A stretch of 64,000 bases of DNA from Chitinophagales bacterium (GTDB lineage: Bacteria; Bacteroidota; Bacteroidia; Chitinophagales; Chitinophagaceae), in the NCBI GenBank assembly GCA_015655015.1, contig JAATFV010000116.1:248001-312000 (forward strand), in the 5' to 3' direction. The notes below the pieces were generated by a model. It saw nothing but the letters and a program-made list of their open reading frames with translations. It did no database searches and was not told the DNA's origin. The position numbers and the translations under genes were made by a program. This document shows, in pieces, positions 41,057 through 49,596 of the stretch. The first letter of the stretch is position 1, and each line of letters opens with the position of its first letter.

Positions 41057-41954
41057 GCCGAAATTAGCAGCATTCCCCAAAGCTTTCATGCACGCACTTT
41101 GTAAAGACGGTACGATGCGCGTCGCAGAATGGATCGGACTGGCCGCCCAACTGGATATCGAAGGACTGGAATGGTATGCCGGCTTCCTGGAGATGTCGGA
41201 GGAATCCAACTGGCCCCTTTTCCGGCAGCAGGTAGAAGACCATGGTCTGACGATTCCCATGATGTGCTGTTCCCCCGACTTCACCCATCCCGATGCCGCC
41301 TTCAGAGCGAAGGAAATAGCCAAACAGCAACGCTGGATAGATATGACCTATGCCCTTGGCGGATCCTATTGCCGCGTACTTTCCGGTCAGCGAAGGCCTG
41401 TCCTTTCCATGGAGGAAGGGGTGAAGCTGGCGGCTGAATGTATCGAAGCTTGTCTGCCTTATGCGCAGCAACGCGGCATTACGCTGATCCTGGAAAACCA
41501 TTATAAAGATGATTTCTGGGAATTCCCTGAATTCGCCCAGAAAATGGAAGTATTCGGTAAATTGGTGGACAGCATCCATCACCCGAATTTTGGGGTCAAC
41601 TACGACCCCAGCAATACCTATCTCGCAGGCGAAGATCCCCTGGACCTGCTAAGGATGGTCTCAAAAAGAGTCGTCACCATGCACGCCAGCGACCGGTTCC
41701 TGCTGGAAGGGACCATCGAAGATCTCCGGCGCGAAGAAGGCGGCGCAGCCGGATATGCCAAACGATTGAGCCATGGGGAGATCGGCAAAGGCCTGAATGA
41801 CTACGATGCGATCTTCACTGAGCTGAAAAGAGTCGGGTTCGACGGATGGATCAGCATAGAGGACGGCGTGGAAGGGATGGCTCAGCTGGAACGGAGCGTG
41901 GCCTTCCTTCGGAAGAAGATCGGCCAATATTGGCCAGCCGCTGGTGAACGCTAA
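41055..41954 (+). CDS. Sugar phosphate isomerase/epimerase-like TIM-barrel protein
   Basis: This 299-residue protein belongs to the AP-endonuclease-2/xylose-isomerase-like TIM-barrel group. Expected metal ligands are seen: Glu in LILENHYKDD, Asp in FGVNYDPSNTY, His in VVTMHASDR and Glu in WISIEDGVEG. Members interconvert keto and aldo sugars or epimerise them, and some are 3-keto-glycoside lyases. It overlaps the next gene (41995) only if the GTG at 41944 is used; with the ATG start there is a 40-bp gap. It is downstream of the SDR and may process the keto sugar. Confidence 0.88.
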   Translation: MPKLAAFPKAFMHALCKDGTMRVAEWIGLAAQLDIEGLEWYAGFLEMSEESNWPLFRQQVEDHGLTIPMMCCSPDFTHPDAAFRAKEIAKQQRWIDMTYALGGSYCRVLSGQRRPVLSMEEGVKLAAECIEACLPYAQQRGITLILENHYKDDFWEFPEFAQKMEVFGKLVDSIHHPNFGVNYDPSNTYLAGEDPLDLLRMVSKRVVTMHASDRFLLEGTIEDLRREEGGAAGYAKRLSHGEIGKGLNDYDAIFTELKRVGFDGWISIEDGVEGMAQLERSVAFLRKKIGQYWPAAGER

Positions 41955-41994
41955 CGACCCCAATTTTTCTTCCAATGCTTTAACTGAAAAAATA

Positions 41995-42909
41995 ATGAAT
42001 GCCACGCTACTGTATCCCGCTCAATGTTTCCTCGGCGAAGGTCCTTTCTGGCATCCCGAAAGAAAATCCTGTTTTTGGGTGGATATCGAGAACCGGCGGC
42101 TGTTCGAATATCCGTGGTCAGCGCTTTCATCGGAAACCGGGCTGGCGCAACGATCTCCTCCCCCGGGCAACCCAACCGTCTGGCAATTCGACCGGCGGGT
42201 AAGCCTGATCTTACCCGATAATCAAGGCCGGCTGCTGCTCGGCATGCAGGGCGGCATAGCTGTATTCAACCCGGGTACAGGAGATCTGCAATGGCTGCTT
42301 GATATCGAAAAAGACCTTCCCCGGCACCGTTGTAATGACGGCGGCATTGATTGCGAGGGCCGCCTGTGGGTGGGCACCCTGCAGCTGGATTTTGACGAAG
42401 GGGCAGGATCTCTTTATTGCATTGATGAAGATAAAGTCCCCCGGAAAAAACGGGATTCCGTCACTATTTCCAATGGAATGGTCTGGTCCCCGGATAATAA
42501 GCGGTTATACTACATCGACAGCCCCCGCAGAACGGTGGAATCCTTTATTTTCGACAGGACCACCGGGAATATACAATTCGAGAAAGTGGCTGTCCGCATT
42601 CCCGCGGATATGGGAGGGCCGGATGGTATGACCATCGACGAAGAGGGAATGCTCTGGGTCGCGCACTGGGGTGGCTTCGGCGTATACCGGTGGGATCCCC
42701 TGACAGGGGAATTGCTGGATTCGGTCCAACTCCCCGTACCAAATGTTTCTTCCTGTGCTTTTGCCGGAGAAGAGCTGGATCACCTGATCATCACTACGGC
42801 TCGTCAGGACCTCTCGGAAGAAGAGCTGATCAGGTATCCGCAAAGTGGTGATATCTTTGTCGCCAAATTGCCCGTTAGCGGGATTGCTGGTAATACCTGT
42901 AAGTTCTGA
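41995..42909 (+). CDS. SMP-30/gluconolactonase-family lactonase
   Basis: This 304-residue protein is a six-bladed beta-propeller of the SMP-30/gluconolactonase/LRE family. The metal-binding Glu is in FLGEGPFWH, with the conserved RCNDGGIDCEGRLWVGTL, SNGMVWSPDNKRLYYID and PDGMTIDEEGMLWVAHWGG. The family hydrolyses sugar lactones. I use the ATG at 41995; the longer GTG form at 41944 adds poorly conserved residues. It closes the locus and suits an oxidised sugar being hydrolysed to an acid. A hairpin (CCCCAT / ATGGGG, 42930-42947) follows. Confidence 0.88.
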   Translation: MNATLLYPAQCFLGEGPFWHPERKSCFWVDIENRRLFEYPWSALSSETGLAQRSPPPGNPTVWQFDRRVSLILPDNQGRLLLGMQGGIAVFNPGTGDLQWLLDIEKDLPRHRCNDGGIDCEGRLWVGTLQLDFDEGAGSLYCIDEDKVPRKKRDSVTISNGMVWSPDNKRLYYIDSPRRTVESFIFDRTTGNIQFEKVAVRIPADMGGPDGMTIDEEGMLWVAHWGGFGVYRWDPLTGELLDSVQLPVPNVSSCAFAGEELDHLIITTARQDLSEEELIRYPQSGDIFVAKLPVSGIAGNTCKF

Positions 42910-42929
42910 ATACCCTGCCGGCCTTGTCT

Positions 42930-42947
42930 CCCCATATAATAATGGGG
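42930..42947. terminator. Weak hairpin after the lactonase gene
   Basis: CCCCAT (42930-42935) and ATGGGG (42942-42947) form a 6-bp stem with a 6-nt loop about 20 bp after the lactonase stop. There is no T-tract, so it may be a weak terminator or an unrelated palindrome. Confidence 0.3.
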
Positions 42948-42980
42948 TATTGTGCGGACCTGAACCTTATATTGGAATCA

Positions 42981-42998
42981 GCTCACAAAATTGTGAGC
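42981..42998. promoter_or_regulatory. Putative HxlR operator 1 (GCTCACAA-AA-TTGTGAGC)
   Basis: This is an 8-bp perfect inverted repeat with a 2-bp centre, 36 bp before the hxlR-type gene and just upstream of its -33 position. A related half-site pair lies before the next gene (43439-43456). Together they suggest autoregulation and control of the esterase operon. Confidence 0.6.
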
Positions 42999-43021
42999 CC
43001 TTAAAAACAGCCTGCCGCTGC

Positions 43022-43029
43022 TAAATTTG
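43022..43029 (+). promoter_or_regulatory. -7 motif TAAATTTG of the HxlR-type gene
   Basis: TAAATTTG fits TAnnTTTG fully and ends 4 bp before the ATG at 43034, so the transcript may be leaderless or nearly so. Confidence 0.5.
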
Positions 43030-43033
43030 CATT

Positions 43034-43387
43034 ATGAGGAAAATAAGCTCTACTAATGTGCGTAATCAACGATTTTTATATTATGAATGCCAGCTGAATT
43101 ATGCATTGGGCATCGTCGGAGGCCGGTATAAAGCACAAATCCTTATGGATATTGCGAAAGGTTACAACAGGTTCAGTGTTCTCAAGGAAAGGATACCAGT
43201 GATCTCCGATCAGATGCTGGGCCGGCAGTTAAGGGCGTTGGAGAAAGATGGTATGATCAGTAAAAATACCATAGAGGAAGTTCCTAAAAGAATCGATTAT
43301 TATTTGACCCCGTCTGCGATAAAGCTTTGCCTCCTGCTCAGGAAAATGTGTGATTGGGCGAAAGAATCTATGCCTGCAGCGGTCTGA
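43034..43387 (+). CDS. HxlR-family transcriptional regulator
   Basis: This 117-residue protein is an HxlR-type winged helix regulator. The family start is CQLNYALGIVGGRYKAQIL (about residues 17-36), followed by RFSVLKERIPVISDQMLGRQLRALEKDGMI, the recognition helix region, and the wing with YYLTPSAIKL. HxlR proteins bind inverted repeats as dimers and respond to electrophilic or other small molecules. Two CACAA/TTGTG inverted repeats flank the gene, one before it and one before the esterase, so it probably regulates both. It may be leaderless. The stop codon lies inside a 19-bp-period repeat. Confidence 0.93.
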   Translation: MRKISSTNVRNQRFLYYECQLNYALGIVGGRYKAQILMDIAKGYNRFSVLKERIPVISDQMLGRQLRALEKDGMISKNTIEEVPKRIDYYLTPSAIKLCLLLRKMCDWAKESMPAAV

Positions 43388-43409
43388 CAACATTGCGACT
43401 GTCTGACAA
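43382..43409. repeat. Direct repeat GTCTGACAA across the HxlR stop codon
   Basis: GTCTGACAA at 43382-43390 contains the TGA stop; a second copy is at 43401-43409. The period is 19 bp. Confidence 0.8.
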
Positions 43410-43438
43410 TACAAAGAACCGGTCTTTTTAAAAATCCA

Positions 43439-43456
43439 CTCACAATTTTTTGTGCT
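43439..43456. promoter_or_regulatory. Putative HxlR operator 2 (CTCACAA-TTTT-TTGTG)
   Basis: CACAA (43441-43445) and TTGTG (43450-43454) share the half-sites of operator 1, with a 4-bp rather than 2-bp centre. It sits next to the expected -33 of the esterase gene (GACATTTG at 43481-43488 is a 7-of-8 match to the -7 consensus). Confidence 0.45.
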
Positions 43457-43495
43457 ATTGTCTGTTCCAGCTGAACCCCTGACATTTGCAGGAAT

Positions 43496-44377
43496 ATGAA
43501 GAAGCTAAAAACTACACTACCCTTCATTTTCTTTTTGTCAATATCGGCTGTCGCGCAGGAAACCCATGTCTTTCATTCCAAATACATGCCCGGGCCTGAT
43601 ACAGTGCGGTTTTTCAGACCTGACAGTTACCATTCCGGTAAAAAATACAGCCTGCTTTACTTATTACATGGTTATCCTGAGAACTATCTGCAGTGGGGGA
43701 CTTTTATCGATCTCAAAGCTGTGGCAGAAAAATATGATCTCATCATAGTTTGCCCGAACGGTTATCGTACCTGGTATTTAAATAGCCCGGTACAAAAGAA
43801 TTCAAGATTTGAAGATTTCTTTTTTCAGGAGTTGGCGCCATATATACAACAGCATTATACCATCGACAGGCGCCACATTTTCATTAGTGGACTCAGCATG
43901 GGCGGCTATGGCGCCCTGCATTTGTTCTTAGCGCATTCCGGATATTTTTCTGCTGCTGCAAGCACCAGCGGTACGGTCCGCTTTGATTATGCAGTTATGA
44001 AGACGGCCAGCATGCGTTTTTTCGGAGACGATAGAGTCCTTAAAGATTTATCAAAAATATTGGGACCTCATGGTCCGGGCTGGGACAGATTTTCGATCGA
44101 AAGTGTTTTAAAAATTCAAAAACCGGCTAAAGGATTTTATTTTGACTGCGGGACGGAGGATCTGTTGTTGCCAATGAATAATGAGCTGGATCTGGCCTGT
44201 AAAAGATTGGATATAAGAGCAGTATATCATACAGAATCAGGGCAGCATGATCCGGCTTACTGGCAAAAGGCCTTTCAACATCATTTGGATTATTTTAAAC
44301 TTGCCCAATTATCCGGCCCGGCATCCGGTCAAACAATTATTATTCCCTTGTCTATTGTATCTTTAGTACATTGGTAA
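43496..44377 (+). CDS. Exported esterase (alpha/beta hydrolase, esterase D-like)
   Basis: This 293-residue protein has a signal peptide (ending AVAQE) and an alpha/beta hydrolase fold. LLYLLHGYPENYLQW forms the oxyanion region, GLSMGGYGALHL carries the nucleophile Ser134, and DCGTEDLLLPMNN and SGQHDPAYWQKAFQHH provide Asp and His of the triad. It resembles esterase D/feruloyl or acetyl xylan esterases, so it may remove acyl groups from plant glycans. It lies downstream of operator 2 and 20 bp before the DUF1080 gene. This pairing suggests that deacylation precedes glycoside cleavage. Confidence 0.9.
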   Translation: MKKLKTTLPFIFFLSISAVAQETHVFHSKYMPGPDTVRFFRPDSYHSGKKYSLLYLLHGYPENYLQWGTFIDLKAVAEKYDLIIVCPNGYRTWYLNSPVQKNSRFEDFFFQELAPYIQQHYTIDRRHIFISGLSMGGYGALHLFLAHSGYFSAAASTSGTVRFDYAVMKTASMRFFGDDRVLKDLSKILGPHGPGWDRFSIESVLKIQKPAKGFYFDCGTEDLLLPMNNELDLACKRLDIRAVYHTESGQHDPAYWQKAFQHHLDYFKLAQLSGPASGQTIIIPLSIVSLVHW

Positions 44378-44397
44378 TCTAAACAAACAGACTATAA

Positions 44398-45081
44398 ATG
44401 AAATCCCTTTTTTATCTTCTCCTGCTATCCTTTTTGGTGAGCAACGGTCCTGTCAAGGCGCAAACGAAGACCAAACACGGGTGGTTATCCTTATTCGACG
44501 GAAAATCACTCAGCGGCTGGCGCCAGGCCCAAAAAGATACTTTTCCGGATGCAGACTGGAGCGCTGAAAAAGGGGAATTGTCCTTCGATCCTGCCAAAGT
44601 CCATGGAACCGATATCATCACCGCCCGGTCTTTTACTAATTTTGAACTTTCCCTGGATTTTAAAGTTTCCCAGGGTGGTAACAGTGGCATCAAATATTTT
44701 TTAATCCCTAACACTTCTTTAGGGTGCGAATTCCAGATCATAGATGACAGCAGGCATCCTGATGCCACGCTGGGGATAAACGGGAACCGGAAGACAGGCG
44801 CATTGTATGATATTCTTCCAGCCAGCGCCGACAAACCCTACAAAGCCGCCGGGACATGGAATACTGCGAGGATCGTGGTAAAAGGCAATCACGTTGAGCA
44901 TTGGCTGAATGGCGTAAAAATACTGGAATATGAAAGGGGAAGCGATGTCTTTAAACAGGCAATCGCGCAAAGCAAATTCAAAACGACAAGCGGATTTGCA
45001 GCAGCGACATCATCCGCGATATTGTTGCAGGCACACGGCGATAAGGTCAGCTTTAGGAATATAAGGATCAAAGAACTCTAA
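44398..45081 (+). CDS. DUF1080 protein, exported
   Basis: This 227-residue protein has a signal peptide (ending PVKAQ) and a DUF1080 domain with WLSLFDGKSLSGWRQ, WSAEKGELSFDP, LDFKVSQGGNSGIKYF and KGNHVEHWLNG. Unlike its paralogues at 32270 and 47578 it is not a clear lipoprotein and is more divergent in its last 60 residues. It probably acts on a keto-glycoside in the periplasm. It is co-directed with the esterase 20 bp upstream and shares its HxlR-type control by inference. Confidence 0.85.
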   Translation: MKSLFYLLLLSFLVSNGPVKAQTKTKHGWLSLFDGKSLSGWRQAQKDTFPDADWSAEKGELSFDPAKVHGTDIITARSFTNFELSLDFKVSQGGNSGIKYFLIPNTSLGCEFQIIDDSRHPDATLGINGNRKTGALYDILPASADKPYKAAGTWNTARIVVKGNHVEHWLNGVKILEYERGSDVFKQAIAQSKFKTTSGFAAATSSAILLQAHGDKVSFRNIRIKEL

Positions 45082-45233
45082 AGCAACCTGCCATCTCTCT
45101 ACAATTTCGGGCAGACAGGCGTGACTATACAAGAATTTCCCCCTCCAATAATTGTTCAAAATTAACATTCTTTAGGTTATTTTTATTATTGGTTAACAAC
45201 AGCTGATCGGGGATCAATAATAATTCATACACC

Positions 45234-45827
45234 ATGAAGGAAGAGCGTAAAGATCTTTCCGGGATCAGGCAGGCTGTGTATCAGCTTTGTCCGCTAAAAG
45301 AAAATGAATGGCAGGATTATTCGGAAAGGTTAATAAGCAAGCGTTTCAGCAAGGGGGATCTTCTGACCAGGGAAGGCCAGGTCGAGAACTATATTTACTT
45401 TTTAAGAAAAGGAGGCACCCGAAGTTACTTCTTAAGAAATGGAAAGGATTTTACCGTAGACTTCCATTTTGAAGGCGACTTTGTGACGGCTTATTATTCA
45501 TTGATCACCCGGGCTGCCAGCCCGGTTTATATCGCAGCGCTGGAGGATACGGCAGCTTATGCGATCTCCATCAGGTTCCTGAACGAGCTTTATGGTAAAC
45601 ATCATAATGTGGAACGTATCGGAAGGCTGATTGCAGAACAGCAATACATCAAAAGACTACGTAAAGAAATGGACCTGCTCTCCCAAACGGCAGAAGAAAG
45701 GTATGCAGCGCTCCTGCAGCGGAACCCCGCGCTCATACAAAACCTGTCAGTCCGCCATTTATCTTCCTACCTGGGCATTCAGCCTGAAAGCTTAAGCCGG
45801 ATCAGGAAGCTGCATACACGAAACTAA
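45234..45827 (+). CDS. Crp/Fnr-family transcriptional regulator
   Basis: This 197-residue protein has an N-terminal cyclic-nucleotide-binding-like sensor fold (about residues 20-130, with FSKGDLLTREGQVENYIYFLRKGG and FEGDFVTAYYSLI) and a short C-terminal helix-turn-helix with NLSVRHLSSYLGIQPESLSRIRK. The Cys ligands of Fnr are absent, so a small-molecule ligand is more likely than an iron-sulfur cluster. In Bacteroidota such genes often regulate neighbouring membrane or redox proteins. The next gene, a DoxX-like protein, is 63 bp downstream and co-directed. Confidence 0.9.
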   Translation: MKEERKDLSGIRQAVYQLCPLKENEWQDYSERLISKRFSKGDLLTREGQVENYIYFLRKGGTRSYFLRNGKDFTVDFHFEGDFVTAYYSLITRAASPVYIAALEDTAAYAISIRFLNELYGKHHNVERIGRLIAEQQYIKRLRKEMDLLSQTAEERYAALLQRNPALIQNLSVRHLSSYLGIQPESLSRIRKLHTRN

Positions 45828-45890
45828 CATACATCATTTTTTAGCCGGCAGGTTTTGGTGAACTTTGGTCCGCCCTAAAATGATCAGCCA

Positions 45891-46337
45891 ATGAAACCGC
45901 TTGTTGTCCTCCTGTCTGTTTTTGTAGCCGGCTCTGTTATCTCCAGGATCGTCCTGAAGGACTGGAACCTGCCCTTTGCGGGTAACCTGGCCATGTGCCT
46001 GATGCTGATGCTTACTGCATCAGGCCATATCTTATTTACAAAAGGAATGGCAATGATGTTACCTCCGTTTGTCCCTTTCAAAAACCTGATCATCTACCTG
46101 ACCGGCATTGCAGAAGTTATACTCGGCTTGGCTTTGTTATTTCCTTCGGTCAGGGGGCTGGCCGGTCTTTCCCTTATTGTATTTTTTATACTCCTGCTTC
46201 CTGCCAATATATACGCGGCTATCAAACATCTCGACCTGGAACAGGCTGCCTATGCCGGACCTGGGCCACGTTACCTGTTATTTCGTATCCCTCTCCAGTT
46301 ACTTTTTATCGGCTGGGTGGCTTATTTTTCCATTTAG
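45891..46337 (+). CDS. DoxX-like membrane protein
   Basis: This 148-residue protein has four hydrophobic helices (about residues 3-20, 30-50, 65-90 and 92-125), and looks like the small DoxX/DoxD-like family, which includes quinone-linked or uncharacterised membrane proteins. Typical elements are ASGHILFTKGMAMMLPPFVPF and LIIYLTGIAEVILGLALLFP. It is likely in the inner membrane. It follows the Crp/Fnr gene and may be under its control. The exact function is not known. Confidence 0.8.
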   Translation: MKPLVVLLSVFVAGSVISRIVLKDWNLPFAGNLAMCLMLMLTASGHILFTKGMAMMLPPFVPFKNLIIYLTGIAEVILGLALLFPSVRGLAGLSLIVFFILLLPANIYAAIKHLDLEQAAYAGPGPRYLLFRIPLQLLFIGWVAYFSI

Positions 46338-46351
46338 CAATCACAGGCTGC

Positions 46352-46379
46352 TTTTCTTAGACTGCCTTTCTTAGACCGC
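46352..46379. repeat. Tandem 14-bp repeat after the DoxX-like gene
   Basis: TTTTCTTAGACTGC (46352-46365) is followed by CTTTCTTAGACCGC (46366-46379). The TTAG also occurs in the upstream stop region. Confidence 0.75.
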
Positions 46380-46427
46380 AGCGCAGGGTTTAAGTCCTAA
46401 AGCCGCTGGCTGTCGCACCCTGCCCGA

Positions 46428-46475
46428 TAAAAAAGAAATCCGCCTGAACAATCTTGAACAGATTGCCAGGCGGAT
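46428..46475 (-). terminator. Intrinsic terminator of the collagen-like gene
   Basis: On the minus strand ATCCGCCTG pairs with CAGGCGGAT (46438-46446 and 46467-46475) with an inner CAATCT/AGATTG stem, followed by a T-rich tract (TTTCTTTTTT). It lies about 35 bp after the stop of the lipoprotein gene. Confidence 0.85.
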
Positions 46476-46506
46476 CCATCGAAATTTCTATTTTGACCAG
46501 CAGTAC

Positions 46507-47373
46507 TTAAAATGTTGACAGAACTTTACCTGTTTTAGTAAAATGTTTTTTAGTGATAGAAGTGATCTCTTCGGTAACCGTCGCCGGGATCATGACCACT
46601 TTGTACTGTGCATCGGGCACATTGAAATCCGCGATATCGGGGCCCGGCACTCCGGTCGTCGTCACTCCGGACGGCATCACTGCGGGCGCCGGATAATACG
46701 TCACGTTGGCCAACGGCGTAAAATAGAACTGGACGCGAAGGGTATGTTCACCTGTCACGTATGACCAGTTGTAGTTGACCCGGGTATCGTTGGGATCGTA
46801 TCCCGGAATGATATAAGGGATTGGCAGCCATTGACCGGGCTCATTAGCCTTTGAAGGGGTAAAGCTCACGATCACCATGCCGTGGTCCAGGATGTCCTGT
46901 GTAAGGTCTGGCAGCCAGCGTTTGTAATACTTGGCGGTGTAAGTGGAATAGTTGTTGTTGTCGCTTTGAACGAATACATCATCGCTCATCATCCAGTCAT
47001 CCGTATAAATGGAGAACGTGTCTGCCAGGGCAGTCGCGCCGGCAGCGCCAGTTGCGCCGGTTGCACCCTGTGCACCTGTAAGAGATACAGGGGAGCCCCA
47101 GCCAGCTGCGGTCTTCGGACCGTATAGGGCAGTAACCCTGGTATCCAGGTAAAAGTCGCCGTTAACACCCAGCGTCGTAGCCGGGGTGCCTTCTCCGCTG
47201 AGAATCGTGTTGCCATTAGTTCCGTTGGCGCCATTGGCTCCGTTCGCACCCGCAGCACCGTTAGTCCCTGCAATACCCTCATCGCCTTTTTTGCAGGAAG
47301 TAAAGAGAAGGGAGGAGAATACGATGCTCAAAAAAAGTCCGCACAGGACTTTCGTGTTCTTTTGGTTTTTCAT
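46507..47373 (-). CDS. Collagen-like repeat lipoprotein
   Basis: This 288-residue protein starts with a lipobox (LLFTSC near residue 26), then a short collagen-like Gly-X-Asn stretch (GAAGANGANGANGTNGNT, about residues 36-56) and later Gly-X-Thr repeats (GAQGATGATGAAGA). The remaining C-terminal half is beta-rich (YTAKYYKRWLPDLTQ, HTLRVQFYF). It is probably displayed outside the outer membrane. Collagen-like stretches are common in surface proteins of this phylum. It is monocistronic, with its own terminator, and is not part of the sugar operon upstream. Confidence 0.85.
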   Translation of the reverse strand: MKNQKNTKVLCGLFLSIVFSSLLFTSCKKGDEGIAGTNGAAGANGANGANGTNGNTILSGEGTPATTLGVNGDFYLDTRVTALYGPKTAAGWGSPVSLTGAQGATGATGAAGATALADTFSIYTDDWMMSDDVFVQSDNNNYSTYTAKYYKRWLPDLTQDILDHGMVIVSFTPSKANEPGQWLPIPYIIPGYDPNDTRVNYNWSYVTGEHTLRVQFYFTPLANVTYYPAPAVMPSGVTTTGVPGPDIADFNVPDAQYKVVMIPATVTEEITSITKKHFTKTGKVLSTF

Positions 47374-47577
47374 TGATTGTTAAATGTTTTTATAGGGTCT
47401 CAAGAAATTCGACCCGATAAAACTACGCTTGCACGTATCCATTTAACCGAATTAACAGTACTTTATAAAATTTTTAAGAGTAAGTACTCAGCATTTCGCA
47501 TAAGGTATCAATCAAAATCAGCCTGGGATGAGCAGCTCACTCACCAGGCGGCTGTTTCAATGGATGGAATGCCACGA

Positions 47578-48357
47578 TCAATTCTGCTTCAGCCGGATAT
47601 TCCGGTATTCGACCTTCATGTACGGCATCACATGCATTTGCAAACCGATCAAACCCGTCAGCTTCCTGGCTGCCGTGTCGTTGTCGGTCGCCTCGCTCAT
47701 CAGGATCCCGTTGATATAATGCTGCATATGATTACCCTTGGCGATTATGTAAATTTCATTCCATTCGCTGCTGTCTTTAATATGCATCTTCAGCGAATCG
47801 GAGTTTCCGAGGGAATCCGTGATAATGGGCTTGGCATTGGGCTCCAGAGTTACTTTTTGTCCGCGTTTTGCCAGAAATCCCCGTCCGCGTTCTTCATAGT
47901 TCTGACCGGTGTATTGATTGGCGCCGTCAATATCAGCCTGGTATCCTTTCAAAGCCAAAGGAACGTCTTTCACTTCTTCGCTGCGGTACTGGACACCGCT
48001 GTTGCCGCCCGGGCTGATCCGATATTCAGCCTTGAACTCAAAGTCGCCTGGCGTACCCCCTCTCCAGATCAGGAAGGTGTTAGCCTTCAATATCTTGTCG
48101 GGATGCTCTTCCCCGATGAACATTCCGCTATCGATCCGCCAGTAACCGGTATCCCCCTGCCATCCTGTAAATGTCTTCCCATCGAACAGCTGGACAAACC
48201 CACCCTTCTCTTTCAGCGAGGAGCTATCGGTATTCGAAGCTGCCCTATCGCCTGAATTATTACAGCTAACAGAAATCAGCGCGGGGAGGGCCAGCATTAT
48301 GGCTAACAGCCAAAAATTGAAAAGGCTTTTCTTTGTCATTGGTATGTTTTTTATCAT
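47578..48357 (-). CDS. DUF1080 lipoprotein (3-keto-glycoside hydrolase family)
   Basis: This 259-residue protein has a lipobox near residue 32 (LISVSC; the ATG at 48339 would shorten the N-terminus by six residues). The DUF1080 domain has FVQLFDGKTFTGWQGD, YWRIDSGMFIGEEHPDK, GNSGVQYRSEEVKD and GNHMQHYINGILMSEATDNDT. It is closely related to the gene at 32270. It ends the minus-strand sugar operon, 48 bp after the Gfo/Idh/MocA gene. It may cleave the 3-keto sugar made by the upstream oxidoreductase. Confidence 0.87.
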   Translation of the reverse strand: MIKNIPMTKKSLFNFWLLAIMLALPALISVSCNNSGDRAASNTDSSSLKEKGGFVQLFDGKTFTGWQGDTGYWRIDSGMFIGEEHPDKILKANTFLIWRGGTPGDFEFKAEYRISPGGNSGVQYRSEEVKDVPLALKGYQADIDGANQYTGQNYEERGRGFLAKRGQKVTLEPNAKPIITDSLGNSDSLKMHIKDSSEWNEIYIIAKGNHMQHYINGILMSEATDNDTAARKLTGLIGLQMHVMPYMKVEYRNIRLKQN

Positions 48358-48405
48358 TCTGATTTATTTGCAGGAATACCGGTCATATTTCATTTACAGA
48401 GATGC

Positions 48406-49563
48406 TCATATCGTTACTCCCGTGTTCTTCCATACTCCGGAAGCCGCGGATTCAGACACAGCCTGGCAGACTTTAGCGGTCTCCAACGCATCGCGGAAAC
48501 TGGGCGGGCAGGGCATGCCTGTTTCCAGGCTACTCAGAAAATCCGCCACCTGGTGCACAAAGGAATGTTCGTACCCAATTCCCAGCCCCGGGACCCACCA
48601 TTTATCCATATAAGGCTGATCGCCATCCGTAACATGGATGGATCGCCAGCCCCTAAGTTTTGAGTCGTCGGCATTGTCAAAAAATTCCAGCCGGTTGAGA
48701 TCGTGCAGATCCCATCGGATAGAAGCATTCGCGCCATTGATCTCAAAAGTATACAGCGCTTTATGTCCGCGTGCATATCGCGTCGATTCAAAAATTCCGA
48801 GTGACCCATTATTAAACCGGCAGAGAAAGGAACAGGCATCGTCGATCGTCACTTGCTGCACTTTGCCGGTAAGCTGATGGACACGCTCCTTTACAAAAGT
48901 CTCGGTCATCGCCGTGACATCTTTGATCCCTCCGTTGAGCCACATGGCCGTATCGATACAGTGCGAGAGCAGATCGCCCATAACGCCGGAGCCTGCAACA
49001 GCCGCGTCCATGCGCCATAGCCCTTCCCCACCCTGCGGCAGGTTGGCATTGATGGTCCAGTCCTGTAAGAAATTTGCCCGGTAATGAAAGATCTGCCCCA
49101 GCTTACCCGACTCAATGATCTGACGGGCGAGGGTGACAGCAGGCAAACGGCGATAGTTGTACCAGACCGTATTAGCAACCCCCGCTTTTTCGATGGCCTC
49201 CACCATGCTCCGGGATTCCTCAAGGTCGCGCGCAAGGGGCTTTTCGCAGAGGATCATCTTACCGGCTGCCGCCGCAGCGATCGAGATCTCCGCATGCGTA
49301 TCGTTAGGCGTGCAAATATCTATGGCATCGATGTCCTTTCGTGCGATCAACGCCTTCCAATCCGTTTCAAAACTCTCGTAACCCCATTGATCGGCAAATT
49401 CACGGACTTTGTTTTCATTGCGTGCGCAGACGGCTTTTAAGACCGGTGTATATTCCAGTGCAGGGAAGAAATCTCCGACACGTTTATATCCATTGGTATG
49501 CGTCCTGCCCATAAAACCGCACCCGATAAGACCTATCCGCAGCTCTTTCTTTTTCTTGTTCAT
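48406..49563 (-). CDS. Gfo/Idh/MocA-family oxidoreductase
   Basis: This 385-residue protein has an NAD(P)-binding Rossmann start ([19 protein letters not shown]), the family EKP motif ([14 protein letters not shown]) and the substrate-side [16 protein letters not shown] with the expected catalytic His. The family oxidises or reduces sugars, inositols and glycosides; recent 3-keto-glycoside pathways include such enzymes. It has no signal peptide and should act in the cytoplasm. It lies 27 bp after the TIM-barrel isomerase (with a repeat across that stop) and before the DUF1080 gene. Confidence 0.92.
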   Translation of the reverse strand: MNKKKKELRIGLIGCGFMGRTHTNGYKRVGDFFPALEYTPVLKAVCARNENKVREFADQWGYESFETDWKALIARKDIDAIDICTPNDTHAEISIAAAAAGKMILCEKPLARDLEESRSMVEAIEKAGVANTVWYNYRRLPAVTLARQIIESGKLGQIFHYRANFLQDWTINANLPQGGEGLWRMDAAVAGSGVMGDLLSHCIDTAMWLNGGIKDVTAMTETFVKERVHQLTGKVQQVTIDDACSFLCRFNNGSLGIFESTRYARGHKALYTFEINGANASIRWDLHDLNRLEFFDNADDSKLRGWRSIHVTDGDQPYMDKWWVPGLGIGYEHSFVHQVADFLSSLETGMPCPPSFRDALETAKVCQAVSESAASGVWKNTGVTI

Positions 49564-49596
49564 CTTTTTGATTTTTCAATCCTTTAATATTCAATC
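49564..49596. repeat. GATTGAA repeat across the isomerase stop codon
   Basis: On the minus strand GATTGAATATTAAAG (49582-49596), which contains the TGA stop of the upstream gene, is followed by GATTGAAAAATCAAAAAG (49564-49581). Two copies fill the gap to the next start codon. Confidence 0.65.
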
